NCBI RefSeq assembly: GCF_000934745.1
Contig: NZ_KN882169.1
Span: 217,110 to 281,109 of the forward strand
Direction: 5' to 3'
Source of the DNA: Desulfonatronum thioautotrophicum
GTDB lineage: Bacteria > Desulfobacterota > Desulfovibrionia > Desulfovibrionales > Desulfonatronaceae
DNA length: 64,000 nucleotides
The position numbers were made by a program, and so were the translations under genes. Below the pieces are notes generated by a model. That model was not told the origin of the DNA and did no database searches. It was given only the letters and a program-made list of their open reading frames with translations. Positions 49,581 to 58,837 of the stretch are shown piece after piece. Within the stretch, counting starts at the first letter, position 1, and every line of letters begins with the position of its first letter.

Positions 49581-51281
49581 TCACCCCAGCACGTTGGCCG
49601 CGGCTTCCTCGGCCGTGGTGATGCCTTTGGCCACCTTGACCGCGGCGTCGCGGACCAGGGGGCGGAGTTTGCCGGATTTGACCTGGGAGCGGAAGATGTC
49701 CCGGGCCGAGGCCCGCTGGAGGATCATCTCCTGGACCTCGTCGTCCACGGTGAGCACCTCGAAGACTCCGGTGCGGCCTTGATAGCCGATCTGGTTGCAG
49801 CGGGAGCAGCCCTGGCCGCGGAAGAAGGTGATCTTATCGGCCCTGGCCAGACCGAGGGCCTCCAGGATCGGCTTGGGGGGATCGTAGGATTCCTTGCAAA
49901 AGGGGCAGATCTTGCGCACCAGTCGCTGGGCCACCACCACCAGCAGGGTGGAGGCCACCAGGAACGGTTCCACATCCATTTCCATCAGCCGGGTCACGGC
50001 TCCGGCGGCGTTGTTGGTGTGCAGGGTGGAGAGCAGCTTGTGCCCGGTCAGCGCGGCCTGCACGGCGATTTCCGCGGTTTCCGCGTCTCGGATTTCGCCG
50101 ACCATGATCACGTCTGGATCCTGGCGCAGGATGGAGCGCAGGCCCGAGGCAAAGGTCATCCCGGCCCGTCGGTTAAGTTGGACCTGGCGGATCTTATCTA
50201 CCCTGTATTCCACCGGATCTTCCAAGGTGATGATGTTAATGTCCGGCTGGTTCATCTGCTTGAGCAGGGCGTACAGGGAGGAGCTTTTGCCGCTGCCCGT
50301 GGGACCGGTGGCCAGGATCATGCCGTAGGGCCGGGTGATGGCTTCCAACAGCTTGTCGCGATCCTGCTCGATCATGCCCAGGTCGTCCAGGGTCATGATC
50401 TGGCCGCTGCGGTGCAGCAGGCGCAGCACCAGGTTTTCGCCGTGGATGGTGGGCAGGGAGGAAACCCGGACATGGATCTCCCGGTTGTCCAGGGTAAAGG
50501 AAAACCGGCCGTCCTGGGGCATTCGGGAGACGGAGATGTCCATCCCGGACAGGATTTTCAGGCGGGAAACAATGGGCAGGAACACGTTCCGGGGCGGGGC
50601 CGGTATTTCCCTGAGCTTGCCGTCCACCCGGAACCGCAGATGGACAATGGTCTTTTCCGGGCTGATGTGGATGTCGCTGGCATTCTCCCGCACGGCCTGG
50701 GCCAGGATGGAGTTGACCAGCCGGATGACCGGAGCCTCCTCGGCCATGTCCTGGAGCGAGGACAGGGCCACGGATTCCGCCATGTCCTGGTCCTCGAAAA
50801 TGGCGTCCTCGTCGCTCAGATCCCGCAAAGCGTCGCCAAGCTGGGTGGAGGAGCCATAGATGCTGTAGATCAGCTCGGTCAGCTCCCGCTGGGTGCAGAT
50901 CACCGGCTCCACTTCCAGGTTGGTCAGGATTTCCAGGTCGTCCAGGGTGTTCAGGTCCAGCGGGTCCGGCATGGCCACGGTGAGCAGGCTGCCCTGACGA
51001 CGCAGGGGCGCGACCTTGTGCCGCCGGGCAAAGTCCTGGGGCAGCAGGGCGGCCAGGGAGGAATCGATGGGATAATTCTCGGGCAGAAACTTTTCGATGC
51101 CCAATTGCCGACTGATGACATCGTAAATCTGCTGCTCGCGGACCACCCCGCGATTGATCAGATACTCCCCCAGCTTGACCCCGGCCTTCTTCTGCTCCAG
51201 CAGGGCTTCCTTAAGCTGCGGTTCGGTGATCAACCCGGCTTCCACGAGCATGTCGCCGAGGCGTTTGCGTTGTCTGGCCAT
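49581..51281 (-). CDS. Pilus assembly ATPase (PilB/GspE/MshE-like)
   Basis: A 566-residue hexameric ATPase powering pilus extension. The N-terminal MshEN domain (RLGDMLVEAGLITEPQLKEAL, residues 7-27; then GVKLGEYLINRGVV) has the repeated RLG..L.. motif that in MshE binds cyclic di-GMP. The catalytic domain has Walker A GPTGSGKSS with K332, the Asp box ITLEDPVEY, Walker B DPDVIMVGEIRD and the His box LLSTLHTNNA. A tetracysteine zinc motif (CPFC and CSRC) is present. It precedes the platform protein gene; the possible c-di-GMP control links it conceptually to the GGDEF protein at 34.9 kb. Confidence 0.95.
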   Translation of the reverse strand: MARQRKRLGDMLVEAGLITEPQLKEALLEQKKAGVKLGEYLINRGVVREQQIYDVISRQLGIEKFLPENYPIDSSLAALLPQDFARRHKVAPLRRQGSLLTVAMPDPLDLNTLDDLEILTNLEVEPVICTQRELTELIYSIYGSSTQLGDALRDLSDEDAIFEDQDMAESVALSSLQDMAEEAPVIRLVNSILAQAVRENASDIHISPEKTIVHLRFRVDGKLREIPAPPRNVFLPIVSRLKILSGMDISVSRMPQDGRFSFTLDNREIHVRVSSLPTIHGENLVLRLLHRSGQIMTLDDLGMIEQDRDKLLEAITRPYGMILATGPTGSGKSSSLYALLKQMNQPDINIITLEDPVEYRVDKIRQVQLNRRAGMTFASGLRSILRQDPDVIMVGEIRDAETAEIAVQAALTGHKLLSTLHTNNAAGAVTRLMEMDVEPFLVASTLLVVVAQRLVRKICPFCKESYDPPKPILEALGLARADKITFFRGQGCSRCNQIGYQGRTGVFEVLTVDDEVQEMILQRASARDIFRSQVKSGKLRPLVRDAAVKVAKGITTAEEAAANVLG

Positions 51282-51314
51282 GTTTATGGTTGGGTTTACT
51301 GGGAAATAACGAGG

Positions 51315-51572
51315 TTATGAAAGACTACGTCGGCTTGCATTCAAAAATGTCAATCCAACGATATCTCCCTTTTCGTACCGGATAATTACATCATCTTCCG
51401 TCAATTCACTGTCGTCAGCGTGACTTGGCTTCTTGAAGTTTACGTACAAAACATCCGCCTCATCATCATATGTCGTCCAAAAAGTATTATCTGGAGTCAA
51501 TTTGACAGCGGGCAGTATGGACATAAAGATGTTCTTTTTCGACTTTGATATCTTCGGCATCACATGGCTCAT
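51315..51572 (-). CDS. DUF2283-family small protein
   Basis: An 85-residue protein from ATG 51572, which overlaps the secretin stop as ATGA, so translation is probably coupled. TYDDEADVLYVNFKKP and SELTEDDVIIRYEKGDIVGL match the DUF2283 pattern (small proteins found widely in accessory regions, function unknown). Internal ATGs (51560, 51524) are alternatives. It separates secretin and assembly-ATPase genes, an unusual position for this family. Confidence 0.72.
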   Translation of the reverse strand: MSHVMPKISKSKKNIFMSILPAVKLTPDNTFWTTYDDEADVLYVNFKKPSHADDSELTEDDVIIRYEKGDIVGLTFLNASRRSLS

Positions 51573-53275
51573 TGCGTCAAAGGCCGAGGGACGGTGTTTT
51601 GAGACAGTGGAATTGGTCGCTCCGGAAGAATCGTCGGGGTGATGAAGATGACAATATCCTCCATCAGTCTTCCGGTATTGTCTCTTCGAAATAAAGCTCC
51701 AAGACCAGGGATATCTTGAAGCCAAGGTACGCCATCCAGACGTTGACGTGAGACTTCTTTGGTGAGACCAGATATGACAACGGTTTCGGTGTTTCCAACA
51801 ACAAGCTGTGTCTGTGTTTCCTTTTTTAATATTAATGGGTTGCCAGATACCATTCTTGAAAAATCCACTTCGTCCTTCACTATATGTATACTTAACCGAA
51901 GTGAGTTATCATCGATTACAGAGGGTGTAATTTCAAGGCTAAGTACAGCATCCTTGAACTTGACATTCTGCGATCTCATGCTTTCGCTGTCAAATTCATA
52001 CGTCACATAAGGTACTTCTTCGCCGCTTTTTGTAAAGGCAGAGTGATTGTCCATGGTGGAGATGGATGGTGACGAAAGAATATTTAACTTTCCATCGCGC
52101 TGGAGTGCGGAGAGTTGCATTTCCAGGTAGTTGGCGCCTCCAGTGATAAATCCCAGCGATAATCCCGTAAGTGTCGTTTGCAAGTCGGCGGGAAAATTGC
52201 CCGCCATCCCACCGCTACCCTGTCCGTAATCAAAAGTGGGACGCGGGTCGCCGGTAGCAGCCGGCCGCTGGCCGACTCCGGGAGCAACCATCCATGGCTG
52301 TCCAGCGTTAACTCCGGCGCGTCGGCCTCCCCATTGGATGCCAAGGTCGCGGGCCATCTCTTTCGATGTCTCAACAATATGCGCCTGGATATGAACTTGC
52401 GGTCGAGGTTGATCAAGGTGTTCAAGCAACCTCAAAATTTTGTTCGTATCCAGACGTGTAGCATGAACGACCAAGGAGTTGATATCCGGTTCGTAATGGA
52501 TGGAACCTCGGTGACGACCACTCTCATCGAGAGACAGGAGAGGCAGCAAGCGCTCAGTTATCGCAGTATGCGAAATTTCTGCACGCGTACTTGTTGTGGA
52601 AAATTGATCCCTACTCCTGTCTGTCTGAGAGGCCCTTTTGGAGATTGTTCCGCTTTTTCCGGCTGAAAGATACCGCAACTTAATGATGCTTGTGACCAGG
52701 GGGTCCAACCGACCCCGTTCCGCGGTCATGGTTTGGTGCCTTTTTATTGTTTCCATCATTTTGATATCATTTTCGATATCAGACTGTGTATAGACTTTCA
52801 GTACCTCTCCTTCCCAAAAATATGTTAGTCCATGGCTTCGCAAGAGTCCGCGAAAAGCGTTATCCCAAGGGATATTTTCAAACTTGAAACGAGCTACCCC
52901 AGAAATATTGTGGACGCTAGGTGAAAGGACAAGATTAATGTTGGCTGCCCTGGATAACAACATGAGTATGTCGGCAATATTGAGGTCTTGTATCACGCGA
53001 ATATTGACCAGGTTTGTGGGCAACGGGCGTTCAGGCTCCTCAACCGTATCATCAAGTATTGTAAAAGGCTCCAGGTATATCTCTTGGACCAATTCAGGTG
53101 GTGGAATCGCGGGGGGGTGGGCCATGGAATGCTCTGCCCTGTCCAACCAATCTTGAATGCGATCATCAATAGTATCTTGCTTCGCGGCGCAGCCAGGCAG
53201 CAAAAATGTGCTCACAAAAAGTAGAGCGTGAAGTAGTATAGTATACTTTAAAAGTATGGAGTTTTTAAATATCAT
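51569..53275 (-). CDS. Outer-membrane secretin lipoprotein (MshL/PilQ-like)
   Basis: About 568 residues from ATG 53275, preceded by GGAGGAAG; the 12 upstream in-frame codons belong to the overlapping gene. A lipoprotein signal ends at LLPGC. An STN-like domain (NIRVIQDLNIADILMLLSRA), N-domain repeats (VVHATRLDTNKILRLLEHLD) and the secretin core (VTYEFDSESM, VPWLQDIPGLGALF, then DIVIFITPTI) follow. Length agrees with MshL. Codons are more AT-rich than in the genes on either side. It forms the outer-membrane pore of the pilus. Confidence 0.92.
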   Translation of the reverse strand: MIFKNSILLKYTILLHALLFVSTFLLPGCAAKQDTIDDRIQDWLDRAEHSMAHPPAIPPPELVQEIYLEPFTILDDTVEEPERPLPTNLVNIRVIQDLNIADILMLLSRAANINLVLSPSVHNISGVARFKFENIPWDNAFRGLLRSHGLTYFWEGEVLKVYTQSDIENDIKMMETIKRHQTMTAERGRLDPLVTSIIKLRYLSAGKSGTISKRASQTDRSRDQFSTTSTRAEISHTAITERLLPLLSLDESGRHRGSIHYEPDINSLVVHATRLDTNKILRLLEHLDQPRPQVHIQAHIVETSKEMARDLGIQWGGRRAGVNAGQPWMVAPGVGQRPAATGDPRPTFDYGQGSGGMAGNFPADLQTTLTGLSLGFITGGANYLEMQLSALQRDGKLNILSSPSISTMDNHSAFTKSGEEVPYVTYEFDSESMRSQNVKFKDAVLSLEITPSVIDDNSLRLSIHIVKDEVDFSRMVSGNPLILKKETQTQLVVGNTETVVISGLTKEVSRQRLDGVPWLQDIPGLGALFRRDNTGRLMEDIVIFITPTILPERPIPLSQNTVPRPLTQ

Positions 53276-53805
53276 AAAATATCTTCCTCCAGGAGGAATT
53301 CCTGTCGCCATGTTTCTTTGCCCAACGGAGAAATGTGAGCCAAGTCTATGCTCCGTTCCGATATTCGAAGCAAGACATACCCGGACTCTTTGAGTTGTTC
53401 CCCTTCAGCATAGGCTCTGCCGTTAATCAGGGCTAGGCGCAGACCATCGGTTTCAAGGAAACCTTCGTAAACAAATTTCGGCCTTGTCATGTCTTCTTGT
53501 GGCTGCTCTTCGCGGACGGGTTCCCGCACCACGGCCTCCAATCGATGAAACGGATTGGGGGCCTGGAAGGCCAGGGCGGTTTCCAGGATGTACCATTCCC
53601 GGTTGCTCAGTCTGGACTGGGCCGCGGTTTCCAGGGCCGTGTTGGCCAGGGCTTGGGCCTGCACCGCAGCGGCGTCCGGAGGGGCGGACTGGTCGGTGCC
53701 GGTGATGGGGATGATGGTGGAATCACCATCCAAAAACACGGCATAGCCGCCATACAGCAGAGCCACGATCATCAGCCCGACCAGCAGTTTTTCCCGAAAG
53801 GCCAT
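53272..53805 (-). CDS. PilP/GspC-like pilus periplasmic protein
   Basis: A 177-residue protein with one N-terminal transmembrane segment (LLVGLMIVALLYGGYAVFL), an Ala/Gln-rich linker and a C-terminal small beta domain. FVYEGFLETDGLRLALINGR then AYAEGEQLKESGYVLLRISE matches the HR domain of PilP/GspC, which binds secretin N-domains. It overlaps the secretin start as ATGA. Position corresponds to MshK. Identity rests on pattern and context. Confidence 0.7.
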   Translation of the reverse strand: MAFREKLLVGLMIVALLYGGYAVFLDGDSTIIPITGTDQSAPPDAAAVQAQALANTALETAAQSRLSNREWYILETALAFQAPNPFHRLEAVVREPVREEQPQEDMTRPKFVYEGFLETDGLRLALINGRAYAEGEQLKESGYVLLRISERSIDLAHISPLGKETWRQEFLLEEDIL

Positions 53806-53820
53806 ACTCGTTGCCTTCCC

Positions 53821-54381
53821 CTAATCCCTGTCCATGGCGATGCGCAGCCGCAGGCGGAATTCCTCGCCGTCATGGCTGCTGGAGATTTCCAGGCTTTGCA
53901 CGTCCAGCATCCACGGAGCGGGGCTGATCTCCCGCAAAAAGTTTAGCAGCCTGGGTACATCCCCGGACATGGCGCTGTCCAACAAAAGGACGCCGTCCCG
54001 GGCCAGGGCCGAGGCATCCGGGCGGATGAACCGGACCTGGAGACCGGCACTCTCGGCCAGGGCCTGCACGTGCGGGGCCGCGGATTCCAGGGCCAGGGTC
54101 GATTCGTGGTCGAGGTCTTCCAGGTCAACCCCCAAGGGAAGGGGGCCGTCCAGCAGGGCGCGCAACTCGTGATGGACCGGGTGCAATGCGCGCTGGACCT
54201 GGATCTGCTCGCGTCGTTCGCCAACCTGGGCTTCCAGGGCGTGGTTTTGCCGGATCAACGGCAGGAGCAGCCAGAAAATGAAAACAGCGATCACCGCCAG
54301 GCAGAGGACCAAGGGGGGCAGGTTGCGGCGCGAAGGGCGGAAGGCCGATTTGACGGAGTGCATCCGGGCCATGGTGATCAT
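53821..54381 (-). CDS. PilO/MshJ-like pilus inner-membrane protein
   Basis: A 186-residue bitopic protein: short cytoplasmic tail, one transmembrane helix (LPPLVLCLAVIAVFIFWLLL, residues 21-40), a coiled segment (HALEAQVGERREQIQVQRAL) and a ferredoxin-like periplasmic domain (LLNFLREISPAPWMLDVQSL). This is the PilO/GspM layout. It overlaps the PilM-PilN gene as ATGA and precedes the PilP-like gene by 15 bp. Confidence 0.78.
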   Translation of the reverse strand: MITMARMHSVKSAFRPSRRNLPPLVLCLAVIAVFIFWLLLPLIRQNHALEAQVGERREQIQVQRALHPVHHELRALLDGPLPLGVDLEDLDHESTLALESAAPHVQALAESAGLQVRFIRPDASALARDGVLLLDSAMSGDVPRLLNFLREISPAPWMLDVQSLEISSSHDGEEFRLRLRIAMDRD

Positions 54382-56681
54382 GAGGCGGGCTCCCAGGCTG
54401 TGCGCGGCGGGAACTCCCCGGCCAGGAGGCGCCCGCCTCCATGCGCGTTGATCTCGATCCCGACGAAAACATGGGGAAAGCCCGCCGGGCCCAGGGAAGC
54501 CTGGACGTCCTTTCCGGTCACGATGGCCTGCAGCACGAACCGCAACCGCTCCTCGCCCAGCGGCCCGGTCTCCTGGCGCTTGTCGTGGACCTGGGGCGTC
54601 TCCAGCAGGGGCGAGCGCTGCAGGGCCATGATGTATCCGGCCAGGGCGGTTTCAAAGCCCATGGGATCACCGGTGATCATCCCGTCCATGACCAGGGCCC
54701 GCCGGGAATCCGACCGTGCCGCCCGCGCCCCCGGGGCGGGGCGCGATCCCTCGCCAGAGTCGATCCGGACATTGAACAGCCGCACGTGGTCCGGGGTGCG
54801 GCCCAGCACGTCCCGGAGCAGGGCCAGTACCTCCAGGCGGGCGCTGAGTTGCCGCAGATCGGCCTGGGAATCACGAAACCGGGCAGCCTCGCTGAGCAGG
54901 ATATCACCGCTCAGGGCCGGAACAAAGGTGGCCAGCTCCTGATCCAGGCGGTCCAGCTCTCGGGTTTTGGTCTCCAGGGCGTGCCCTTGCAGGTGATAGA
55001 ACGTGCCGCAAACCAGGAGCATCAGAATGGTGGCGGCGTAGACGACCAGGTTGACGCGGGATTCGGACCGGGCCTGTTCCTGTTGCCGCTGGGGCCGCAG
55101 CAGGTTCAACCCCTGCTTGTCGTCGCACATGGCCAGGGCCAAGGCCAGGTTCAGGCGGACCCGGCCCAGGTCGGTGGCCGGGGCCCTGTCGGCCCATATG
55201 GGGTGGCGTTCCGGATCCAGCGGATCCAGAACCAGGGTCTGAAGCCCCAGGGAGTCGTGGAAATACTGGCGCACCCGTTGATTCACCGCCAGATCTCCGG
55301 ACAGCAGCAGCACTTCAGCGCGTTCCTGATGCTGTTCCCGAACATTGAAGTCGATGGTCCGTTCCACCTGGCGCGAGAGGCGTTCGCAAACCGGGCGGAT
55401 CAGGTCGATAATCGCGGCATCGCTCAGCCCCGGCAAGGGATTCTGGTCCGAGGTTTGAGCCAGGGTGCAGACCAGCGTGTTCAAACCCTGGTCCAGGTTG
55501 ATTGGCGAGCGGGTGGTGTCCGCGGGGGCTGGGCGCTGAGGCGTTTCGGTCGCCGGGATTTCGTTCTTGTCCGGCACGGGGTCTGTATCAGCCGCGCCGT
55601 GTTCGGCAGGAGCTTCGCCGGACGGTCCGGCCGAGGCCACGGCTGGCCGGGAATCCGGTTCCACGTCCAGATGTACTTCCAGCTCCGGCATGGCCAAATC
55701 CGCCAGATCCGCCGGATCCCGTCGCGAAGCCGAATCCGGTTGCGGAGCGGAATCCGGTTGCGTGGCAATGGTGTGCTCAAGCTGCTCATTACAGTGCTGA
55801 ACCAGGCTTTCCGCCATGCTGTACAGCCCTGTCTTGACCACCCGGCTGAGGTACAGGTTGTTCCCGGAAAAGATGTCGATGCGTGACCAGTTGCGCCCTA
55901 CGTGCAGGGTGGCGAAGGATGTCGCCTGAACGGGCATCATTGGGCCGCGGAAGAGTCTTTGGAAGGCCAGGGAGGCCAGGGTCATCCCGGCCAGGGGCAG
56001 CCCGGCGTCGCCAAAAACGGCCCTGGCTTCGGCCAGCTCCCGCCGGGGCACCAGGCAACAAAGCACGTTCAGCCTGGCAACGCCCTTGTCCGCTAACTGG
56101 CCCTGAACCTCAAAATCCAGCAGGAATTCGTTCTCGTCAAAAGGATTGTCCTTTTTCACACGCCAGAAAACAATGTCGTACAGCTCCCAGGCCGGAACCT
56201 TGGGAACCAGGATATGCTGCAGTTGGGCGCGGGTTGAAAAGAAATGCGCCCAAACGCGCAGATCACTGGTCCGCCCGCAGAGCGCCTGGACTTCCTGGTG
56301 CAGAAAAGCGGGAAAATTGGGTGCTTCCGGGCTCATACCCGGAGGGTAGGCGCTTTCCCGCGTCCCGAGAAGCCGGGGAGCCGAGCCGTCCGTCGTCAGC
56401 ACGAGATGCAGTCTGGCAGGGCTGATATCCACCCCGAGCCTGCGCCCCCGCCCGGTCAGGCCGGGCAGGCGGGGCAGACGGGAAGCGGAGCGTCGGGAAG
56501 GGGCGACCGGCGGCTTCAGGTCAGCGGGTCCGGTCGTGGCGAAGACGGATCCGCCCGCACCCGCTTTTTGCGACCCGGAAGCGTCAGTCCCGCCGGCGTA
56601 GGCCGGGATCCCGGTCCGGACCCTGTTCCGGTCGGCTTCACGGATGATGCGTAACAGTTTTTCCGTGGATTCTTCGGCCAT
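54378..56681 (-). CDS. PilM-PilN fusion protein (GspL/MshI-like)
   Basis: A 767-residue protein joining two usually separate pilus parts. After ~75 variable residues, RRLGVDISPARLHLVLTTDG starts an actin-like PilM domain that continues past FEVQGQLADKG, is interrupted by a long acidic Pro-rich linker (PDSAPQPDSASRRD... to ~residue 400), and ends with AEVLLLSGDLAVNQRV. LGRVRLNLALALAM and NLLRPQRQQEQARSESRVN lead to a TM helix (LVVYAATILMLLVCGTFYHL), a coiled coil and a PilN-type periplasmic domain. It should bridge the cytoplasmic ATPase to PilO and PilP. Confidence 0.85.
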   Translation of the reverse strand: MAEESTEKLLRIIREADRNRVRTGIPAYAGGTDASGSQKAGAGGSVFATTGPADLKPPVAPSRRSASRLPRLPGLTGRGRRLGVDISPARLHLVLTTDGSAPRLLGTRESAYPPGMSPEAPNFPAFLHQEVQALCGRTSDLRVWAHFFSTRAQLQHILVPKVPAWELYDIVFWRVKKDNPFDENEFLLDFEVQGQLADKGVARLNVLCCLVPRRELAEARAVFGDAGLPLAGMTLASLAFQRLFRGPMMPVQATSFATLHVGRNWSRIDIFSGNNLYLSRVVKTGLYSMAESLVQHCNEQLEHTIATQPDSAPQPDSASRRDPADLADLAMPELEVHLDVEPDSRPAVASAGPSGEAPAEHGAADTDPVPDKNEIPATETPQRPAPADTTRSPINLDQGLNTLVCTLAQTSDQNPLPGLSDAAIIDLIRPVCERLSRQVERTIDFNVREQHQERAEVLLLSGDLAVNQRVRQYFHDSLGLQTLVLDPLDPERHPIWADRAPATDLGRVRLNLALALAMCDDKQGLNLLRPQRQQEQARSESRVNLVVYAATILMLLVCGTFYHLQGHALETKTRELDRLDQELATFVPALSGDILLSEAARFRDSQADLRQLSARLEVLALLRDVLGRTPDHVRLFNVRIDSGEGSRPAPGARAARSDSRRALVMDGMITGDPMGFETALAGYIMALQRSPLLETPQVHDKRQETGPLGEERLRFVLQAIVTGKDVQASLGPAGFPHVFVGIEINAHGGGRLLAGEFPPRTAWEPAS

Positions 56682-56954
56682 GCAATGGATTTCTGTTTTT
56701 TCGGTGAATCAGTGGGGGAGGTAAGAGATGGAAATCGGACGAATTTCCGAGCGATTGACTCCCCGGTTCAGCGAGACGCATTCAGTCGGGTATGTGCATG
56801 GAAGACGCAAACCCGGCAAATCTTTTTCGCGCTTGCTGTACAGGCAAGGGATGCACTGCATAATTTCTAGCGAAACATGCCAAAAACCGCAAGGATTGAA
56901 AGCTGTCCTGGCAGGACATTTTTGTTCTCGCACTTTCCAAAACATTCCAAAATC

Positions 56955-57051
56955 GTTCCCACGCTCCGCGGGGGGACGCTCCCTCCGGACGCTCCGCGTC
57001 CACCATGACCGCGGAGCGGCCCGGGGATGCTCCCACGCTGAGCGTGGGAGC
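56955..57051. repeat. Multi-hairpin repeat family, copy D
   Basis: Begins GTTCCCACGCTCCGCG (56955), contains GGACGCTCCGCGTCC and CCGCGGAGCGG, and ends GCTCCCACGCTGAGCGTGGG with AGC (57029-57051). The 458-bp gap 56682-57139 holds this copy and a purine-rich stretch (57056-57110), with no supported gene. Confidence 0.8.
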
Positions 57052-57139
57052 AAGAAAAGTGAAGGAGTACGAGAAGGAGCAGAAGCAGGAGCTTGAGAAG
57101 AGACCGGCAAGCCCGGAATCGCGAGCAAGAGGGAGCGGG

Positions 57140-58681
57140 TCAGTCTTCCGGGTTCACGAACCGGTATCTGCTGCCAACGATTTCCACCACCACGGCCTCC
57201 ATGGAGAACCGGGCAGCCACATGGTCCGCGTGTTGCCTGGCAGCCGGAACATCCGCGAAGGAGCCGACGTGGACCACGTACCATTGCCTGTCTTTGTAAT
57301 CGACCTCAACCACCGCGGATTCATCCAGATCCGCGCTCAGGGATGCCAGCATCCGCCGGGCATTGCTCGAACTCAGAAATCCGCCCACCTGGACGTAAAA
57401 GCGAGAGCCGGAAAATCGCTGAATCGGCATATCGGGACTGCCTGGGGTCGCGGCGTCATCGATCAGGGCATGGTCGGCTTGCGTCGGGAGGGCTGGTTGT
57501 GCGGTATCCCTGCTGATCGGGTCCGGAAAAGAGGGGGATGATTCGGGCTCAGGAGGTGGGGAGGCGTCTGGAGTGGGGAGGCCTGCAGGAGGGCTGGGAT
57601 GAAGTGGTGGGGAGCTGTCTTGGTCATGGGTACTTTTGGGGTGGGAGTTCAATGTGCCCTGGGTTTCTGGGGCTGGACGTCTGGGGAGTGGAGGGGAGGA
57701 AATAGGTTCACGTTGCTGCGACAGCGGCAATGGTGACGCGACATGGTTGGCGGGACCGCCCGCCATTAGCTGGATGGCGGAACCATGGTCAACGGCACGG
57801 GGCAGGAGGATTATGGCCATAAGAATGACTGGGAAAGCCAACCGAAGCAGAATTGGCGGACGATAGTCCCAGCCCAGTGGCTTGGCGCACCGCCGCACCA
57901 TGGACATTCCGGCCCGCTTGCGGTTGTGGGCCACAAGGTACAGCAGCACCTTGTGGCCCAGGTGCATGATCCTGCGCGGTCGGCCCCGCGTGGCCGTGAA
58001 CATGGCCCAATAGGCAAGCCCGGAAAAAAGATCATGCCTGGCCCCGGCCAGCTTCAGCCGATGCCGGATCAAGGCCCTGGTTTCCCGAAACCCCAGAGGG
58101 GCAAGTCGGCAAACCTCGTTGACGCGATCCTGAAAATTGGGAGCGGCTGCCATCTGCTCCGCGAACTCTTCCTGGGCGAAAATCACCACCTGCAGCAATT
58201 TCGCGGCATTGGTCTCGTAGTTCAGCAGCACCCGGAGCACCTCCAGGCACTCGGCCTCCAGCTTCTGCCCCTCATCAATGATCAGCAGCACGATCATGTT
58301 CCGGTCCACGGCCTTCTGAAACAGATCGTTGTTCAGGGCCTCCATCATGCGCTGGTTGCTCAACCTGGCCCGGGGTTCGATTCCCAAAAAACGCTTGTGC
58401 AAGGTTCGCAAGAAATCCTTGGCTGAACTGAAAGACGGGTCCAGGATCAGGTACGTCCCAACGGCAGCTTCCTCACTAAGCCGCTGGATCAACGCCCGGG
58501 ATAACGTGCTCTTCCCCGTCCCCACCTCCCCAAGACAAACATTCAACCCCCGCCGCAATCGAATCGCGATCTCCAGCCTGTTCAGGCACTGGACATGGTT
58601 GCGCGACCGGAAAAAGAAGCTCGGGTCCGGTGAGTTGGAGAAGGGTTCCTTGGTAAGGTCGAGGTGTTCGTAGTAGTGCAT
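57140..58681 (-). CDS. ExeA/MshM-like ATPase with C-terminal SPOR domain
   Basis: A 513-residue protein. MHYYEHLDLTKEPFSNSPDP is the family N-terminus; Walker A is GEVGTGKST with K57, and Walker B is IVLLIIDEGQ. A winged-helix-like region ends the AAA part near residue 265. A transmembrane helix (LLRLAFPVILMAIILL, ~281-297) is followed by a Ser/Pro-rich periplasmic linker. A C-terminal SPOR-type domain follows (FYVQVGGFLSSSNARRMLAS; WYVVHVGSFADVPAARQHAD). ExeA-type ATPases help insert secretins through peptidoglycan binding; the SPOR domain would serve that purpose here. Confidence 0.9.
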   Translation of the reverse strand: MHYYEHLDLTKEPFSNSPDPSFFFRSRNHVQCLNRLEIAIRLRRGLNVCLGEVGTGKSTLSRALIQRLSEEAAVGTYLILDPSFSSAKDFLRTLHKRFLGIEPRARLSNQRMMEALNNDLFQKAVDRNMIVLLIIDEGQKLEAECLEVLRVLLNYETNAAKLLQVVIFAQEEFAEQMAAAPNFQDRVNEVCRLAPLGFRETRALIRHRLKLAGARHDLFSGLAYWAMFTATRGRPRRIMHLGHKVLLYLVAHNRKRAGMSMVRRCAKPLGWDYRPPILLRLAFPVILMAIILLPRAVDHGSAIQLMAGGPANHVASPLPLSQQREPISSPPLPRRPAPETQGTLNSHPKSTHDQDSSPPLHPSPPAGLPTPDASPPPEPESSPSFPDPISRDTAQPALPTQADHALIDDAATPGSPDMPIQRFSGSRFYVQVGGFLSSSNARRMLASLSADLDESAVVEVDYKDRQWYVVHVGSFADVPAARQHADHVAARFSMEAVVVEIVGSRYRFVNPED

Positions 58682-58837
58682 CGAGGATTGGTTGGGAGAA
58701 GGAAAGAGGAGAGACTATTCCGTAAACCCCGGAGGGTGGCATCCTTGTAGAAAATCCGGGCAGACGTCTTACCCCAAAAAGGTTATGTTAATTTCGGGGA
58801 TTTGCCTTACACAGTGCTCTCCCCAGGGTCTGGGATG

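Noticed and set aside
51572-51725. 136-residue version of the DUF2283 protein starting at 51725
   Set aside because: The first 51 residues overlap the secretin coding region in another frame and have no family match.
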